NCBI GenBank assembly: GCA_947303695.1
Contig: CAMYYX010000030.1
Coordinates: forward strand, 1-16,278
Reading direction: 5' to 3'
Origin: an uncultured Prevotellaceae bacterium
Lineage (GTDB): Bacteria; Bacteroidota; Bacteroidia; Bacteroidales; Bacteroidaceae
DNA length: 16,278 bases
This document shows, piece by piece, positions 12,784-16,278 of this stretch. Positions within the stretch are counted from its first letter, which is position 1, and every line of letters begins with the position of its first letter. The notes beneath the pieces were generated by a model. The model saw only the letters and a list, made by a program, of their open reading frames with translations, ran no database searches and was not told where the DNA came from. A program made the translations under genes and the position numbers.

Positions 12784-15564
12784 ATGAGATTACTAACGAC
12801 CATTCTTTGCATACTTTTCTTATCTATCGGAAATATATGGGCAGCCAACACAAAACAGACGGTCGCTCAAGTATCGTCAGCTGTGAACCTCACAGACGAT
12901 GTCGACTACATCATCACCGATGAGACACCCTTCACCACAGCAGGTAGCGTGAATATCGAGAACACCTCGCATGCGGTAGTCATCATCAAGCGCATCAAGC
13001 CCAGTGCCGTCATCAGCAAGTGGATGAACTTCATCTACATCAACGGTCAAAAAGCGGTCAACGGAACCAACTGTCAGGTAAGGATGTACGATCGTGGAGC
13101 CATCATCTTCCCTTACAGCAAAGACTTCAACCCCCTCACCTGCTACACCGAGAAAGGGTTCCAAGGTGAGTCGTCCGACAACTATTCCGAAGGTAGCAAC
13201 GGTGGTTTCATGAAAGATCTCTCGACAGCCACGTTGAACAACAACTTCCGTTCGTTCAAGCTGAAACGTGGCTACATGGTCACCTTCGCTTTGGGACGTA
13301 GCGGATGGGGATATAGCCGCTGTTTCATTGCCGATCAGGCCGACCTCGAAATCGACCTGCCAGCCAATATGAGCGGTCGTGTGTCGTCCTATCGTCTGTT
13401 CCAATGGTACAATGCCCATAAGGCAGGATTGGCCAGCAACGGCGACTACACAGCCAATTCGGCCGTCAACTCATGCTGGTGCTACGACTGGGCACAAGGC
13501 AACAGCAACAACCTGCCCGATGTTGAGTGGGTACCCAACCACATCTACGAGGACTGGCCTTCTGCAGCCACTTGTGGAGGTGTGACGGGCTCATGTCACA
13601 TGAAGACCAACAACGAGCCGGGTAATAGTGCCGACGACCATCCGCAGAGTGTGGATGTGGTGCTCGACAACTGGCAGAACCTCATGCGAACGGGCATGCG
13701 ACTCTGTTCCGAGAGTTCACACGATGGTAGCTGGAGCCACCTGCGTGCTTTCATCGACTCCATCGATGCACGAGGTTGGCGATGCGACCTGCTCGACCTC
13801 CATTGCTACTGGGGAGCTCCCAGCTTCAACGACTTCAGCGGCTACTACAACAGCTATGGCGGACGTCCCATCTGGATTTCCGAATGGGTATGGGGAGCCA
13901 GCTGGAATGCCGGCAACTGGAGCAGCGGAGGTATCTTCGCACAAGCACCTGACGGCAAGAATTCGTTCTCTGCAGCCAATCAGCAGAAGTGCTACGAAGG
14001 TACCAAACCCATCCTTGAAATCCTCAATGCCAGCAAATATGTTGAGCGCTATGCCTACTGGAACTCAGAAGCCGATGCTTCAAAGATCTACAAGGACGGA
14101 CAGCTATCCACACTCGGCCGCTACTATGCAAGCATGAACGAGGGACTCGGCTACAACGCCTCCATTCAGAAAGTGCCCAATGTGGTCTGTCTCCGACCTA
14201 CCGACCTCACAGCCACCTTGAACAACACTTCAGGCATCTGCACCCTGAAGTGGAACGACCCCAACGGCGATATGCTCGACTCCTTGGTTGTCGAATGCAT
14301 GCGACCGGGAACAGCCAAGTATGTATGGATTGGAAATGTAGCACTCAAGGACGCAACGGCCAAGACCGGAGCTTCCTACACCTTCACAGACTCCAATCCT
14401 GCATCAGGAGCCAACTACTACCGCATCGCAGCCTACCCCATCGGCAGCAAGACACCCAAATACTCAGGCGTCACACCCATCACCATCAGCACTTCTGCAG
14501 GCAACGATTTCATCCAATACGGACAGATCGATGTGACCAGTCTTGAAGCCCTCACCGTCAATTTCAACACCACGATGACTGAGACCCCAGCCGTCTTCAT
14601 GGGTATCGCTACGAACAAGAACTCCACCACCAATCCTGTCACCCTCATCGACAAAGCCTCCACGAAGTCGTTCACCTATAAGATGATGCCGTGGACCTAT
14701 TCCGGCACCCAGACCCTCAGTTCGAAAGAGTCCATCCCGTTCATGGCGATGATACCAGGCAACTACACCTATGGCTCGATAACCATTGAGGTGGGAAGCG
14801 CAAAAGTATCAGGCGACACCGTTCAAGTCACCTTCCAGCAACCCTTTGCTGCAGGTGTACTCCCCGTCGTGATTGCCGAAGCCCGTCCGTCCATCAAGAC
14901 CAGCACCATCAACATCCGCATATGGGATGTCACCAACACAGGTTTCAAGGCCATCGCACTCTACGAAGGAGGAATGGGCAAGCGCCTCACACTCAACCAG
15001 ACCGTCAACTACCTCGCATGTACTCCCGGTCAGGCCACTATCGGCAATCAGATACTCTTCAGTGCAGGTCATAGTGCCGATGTAGTCTATGGCAACAAAT
15101 CCCAGCGCAAGGCACTCTTCCAGCAGAACAACCTCAACGGCACCATTCCTGAAGGAGCCGACTCGCTCGCACTCGAAGACCCCTTGATCTTTGGAGCGCT
15201 CCAGACCTTCAACTACCCCACCGCAACCGTTCTGCGTCGCACCATCGACTACTCCGTCCGCGACGAAGCGGGCACGACCTACATTTATGGTACTCGCATC
15301 ATCCGTAATGTTGATACCTCAGCCGAGAGCTACAAGAACGATCTCTCCAGCGCCGACCACTTCGGATGGATCTGTCTCTCCAAACCACAGCAGACAGCCC
15401 CAGCCGCTGATGTCAACCACGACGGCATCGTCGACACCCAGGATGTCCTTACCATCTATCGCCACATGCAAGAAGGCACTGTGGGCGATTGCGATGTAAA
15501 CGCAGACAGCATCGTCGATACACAAGATGTCCTCACCGTCTATAAATACATCCAGGAACATTGA
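12784..15564 (+). CDS. Secreted GH128-type glycoside hydrolase with FN3 and dockerin-like domains
   Basis: This large exported enzyme (926 aa) probably cuts beta-1,3-glucan. The start at 12784 places a signal peptide at once (MRLLTTILCILFLSIGNIWA, cleavage near 20/21); the upstream ATG lies too close to the predicted transcript start. Residues 21-205 form a beta-rich module of unknown role. About 225-455 resembles the Asl1-like/GH128 barrel: NNEPG with the likely acid/base Glu278, GMRLCSE near 304-310, DLLDLHCYWG (335-344) and PIWISEW with the likely nucleophile Glu367. A FN3-like domain spans about 470-568. Residues 575-780 are beta-rich and unclassified. The end (876-926) has two dockerin-type calcium loops, DVNHDGIVDTQDVLTIY and DVNADSIVDTQDVLTVY. 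No T9SS sorting domain and no lipobox are seen. GC content looks higher than in neighbours. GH128 assignment rests on motifs only. Confidence 0.85.
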   Translation: MRLLTTILCILFLSIGNIWAANTKQTVAQVSSAVNLTDDVDYIITDETPFTTAGSVNIENTSHAVVIIKRIKPSAVISKWMNFIYINGQKAVNGTNCQVRMYDRGAIIFPYSKDFNPLTCYTEKGFQGESSDNYSEGSNGGFMKDLSTATLNNNFRSFKLKRGYMVTFALGRSGWGYSRCFIADQADLEIDLPANMSGRVSSYRLFQWYNAHKAGLASNGDYTANSAVNSCWCYDWAQGNSNNLPDVEWVPNHIYEDWPSAATCGGVTGSCHMKTNNEPGNSADDHPQSVDVVLDNWQNLMRTGMRLCSESSHDGSWSHLRAFIDSIDARGWRCDLLDLHCYWGAPSFNDFSGYYNSYGGRPIWISEWVWGASWNAGNWSSGGIFAQAPDGKNSFSAANQQKCYEGTKPILEILNASKYVERYAYWNSEADASKIYKDGQLSTLGRYYASMNEGLGYNASIQKVPNVVCLRPTDLTATLNNTSGICTLKWNDPNGDMLDSLVVECMRPGTAKYVWIGNVALKDATAKTGASYTFTDSNPASGANYYRIAAYPIGSKTPKYSGVTPITISTSAGNDFIQYGQIDVTSLEALTVNFNTTMTETPAVFMGIATNKNSTTNPVTLIDKASTKSFTYKMMPWTYSGTQTLSSKESIPFMAMIPGNYTYGSITIEVGSAKVSGDTVQVTFQQPFAAGVLPVVIAEARPSIKTSTINIRIWDVTNTGFKAIALYEGGMGKRLTLNQTVNYLACTPGQATIGNQILFSAGHSADVVYGNKSQRKALFQQNNLNGTIPEGADSLALEDPLIFGALQTFNYPTATVLRRTIDYSVRDEAGTTYIYGTRIIRNVDTSAESYKNDLSSADHFGWICLSKPQQTAPAADVNHDGIVDTQDVLTIYRHMQEGTVGDCDVNADSIVDTQDVLTVYKYIQEH

Positions 15565-15597
15565 TTTGGAGTCACCTACACTCCCGTGTTCGTCAAA

Positions 15598-15625
15598 CCA
15601 TTACTATTAAGCCGATGGGTAATGG
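15598..15625. repeat. Inverted repeat between the GH128 and barrel genes
   Basis: CCATTAC (15598-15604) and GTAATGG (15619-15625) are exact complements around a 14-base loop within the 83-base gap. No TAnnTTTG promoter is visible in the gap and no T run follows the repeat, so it may be an mRNA processing or stability hairpin, or an operator. Its role is unknown. Confidence 0.4.
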
Positions 15626-15647
15626 CATATAAGTTCCCACAGGTGTT

Positions 15648-16250
15648 ATGAGGAAATATATTTGGGTATTGGTAATGATGTTCTCAGTCACGAGTGCTTT
15701 TGCACAGCACAAAGTTGGGTCGGCAACGATTCAGCCCCAAATAGGTCTGAACATATCGAATCTGACCCATAACGATGGAGCCGATTCAAGAACAGAATTT
15801 ACAGGAGGAGTAGAGTTGGAATACCAATTCACCAAACAACTCGCATTCGCCGTAGGGTTAGTCTATTCTCCACAAGGCTCTTATGCGAATGATTTGAATG
15901 GAAATGTGCCAAACGGGTACAATGTCAAATCCACAAAACAGATAGACTATCTCAATGTACCCATTGTTGCCAATCTGTATCTTCTAAAAGGGTTCGCAGT
16001 CAAACTCGGTATTCAGCCCGGATTTAATGTAAAGGCAAACATAGAAACGGAATCCAAAGGAAGGAAGGAAAACTACACCCTGTACGACGTGAAATGGTTC
16101 GACTTCTCCATTCCCATAGGCCTATCTTATGAATATAAGAACTTCGTTGCCGATGCCCGATACAACATTGGCTTTACAAAGGTAATAGATGGCACCAAGT
16201 CCAAAAACAAAGTATTCCAGTTTACCCTTGGCTATAAATTCAACTTATAG
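15648..16250 (+). CDS. Outer-membrane beta-barrel protein, PorT-like (OMP_b-brl_2 type)
   Basis: This 200-aa exported protein is a small outer-membrane barrel. A signal peptide (MRKYIWVLVMMFSVTSAFA, cut before Gln20) is followed by GSATIQPQIGLNISNL, the usual first strand of Bacteroidota PorT-like barrels. Alternating hydrophobic strands follow (TGGVELEYQF, LAFAVGLVYSPQGSY, IDYLNVPIVANLYLL, FAVKLGIQPGFNVKA, FSIPIGLSYEY, FVADARYNIGFTKV), and the last strand ends FQFTLGYKFNL, with the aromatic and hydrophobic C-terminus needed for BAM recognition. About eight strands fit the length. These barrels are mostly of unknown role; PorT itself belongs to type IX secretion, but this protein is not shown to be PorT. 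It is more AT-rich than the upstream GH128 gene, which it may follow in the same transcript. Confidence 0.9.
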   Translation: MRKYIWVLVMMFSVTSAFAQHKVGSATIQPQIGLNISNLTHNDGADSRTEFTGGVELEYQFTKQLAFAVGLVYSPQGSYANDLNGNVPNGYNVKSTKQIDYLNVPIVANLYLLKGFAVKLGIQPGFNVKANIETESKGRKENYTLYDVKWFDFSIPIGLSYEYKNFVADARYNIGFTKVIDGTKSKNKVFQFTLGYKFNL

Positions 16251-16278
16251 CGATAGCAACAGTTAGAAAATATGTAAG

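Noticed and set aside
13628..14137. Open frame of 169 codons inside the GH128 gene
   Set aside because: It is a shadow of the GH128 coding strand, rich in Thr, Ser and Ala with no domain, created by the GC-rich codons of the real gene.

Overview
The window looks like chromosomal DNA of a Bacteroidota member, most probably a Prevotella-type member of the Bacteroidales. The signs are Bacteroidota-type promoters (TTTG about 19-20 bases upstream of TAnnTTTG), an lpxD-lpxC-lpxA-miaA cluster carrying the pRiA4b ORF-3-like gene usual in this phylum, a pyrK-pyrD pair, C-terminal dockerin-like repeats on a secreted glycanase, and a PorT-like outer-membrane barrel. The phylum call is firm; the genus is inference.

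Region 1 (1-3409, + strand) is a transporter block. It starts with the C-terminal third of an MFS permease that appears broken by a frameshift near the window edge. Two tandem POT-family proton/peptide symporters follow and overlap by 4 nt. The first has Asn in place of the first Glu of the ExxER motif; the second is canonical.

Region 2 (3410-5460, + strand) is a compact three-gene unit: a six-helix membrane protein of unknown function, a small winged-helix regulator, and a membrane polyferredoxin with 4Fe-4S motifs. It has a clear promoter with one perfect 18-bp palindrome against the -33 box and a second dyad between -33 and -7. A strong hairpin terminator ends it and is shared with the convergent pyr genes. 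This is the best candidate in the window for an undescribed small system, probably a redox unit controlled by its own regulator.

Region 3 (5475-8220) holds, on the minus strand, a secreted NucA-type DNA/RNA nuclease and the pyrK-pyrD pair for NAD-dependent dihydroorotate dehydrogenase. A tRNA-Thr(CGT) on the plus strand has its own promoter and a perfect 15-bp hairpin terminator.

Region 4 (8282-12537, minus strand) is the lipid A operon lpxD-lpxC-lpxA, then an acidic pRiA4b ORF-3-like protein, then miaA. The LpxC here stops at the end of the deacetylase domain. It lacks the FabZ domain to which LpxC is fused in many Bacteroidota, and there is no fabZ in the 35-nt gap before lpxA.

Region 5 (12547-16278, + strand) starts from a divergent promoter region containing several dyads. 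A large secreted GH128-type glycoside hydrolase (likely beta-1,3-glucanase) follows, with a FN3 domain, an uncharacterised beta-rich region and a dockerin-like end. A visibly AT-richer outer-membrane beta-barrel gene comes after it. Together they suggest surface polysaccharide use, but no SusC/SusD pair or cohesin protein is in view.
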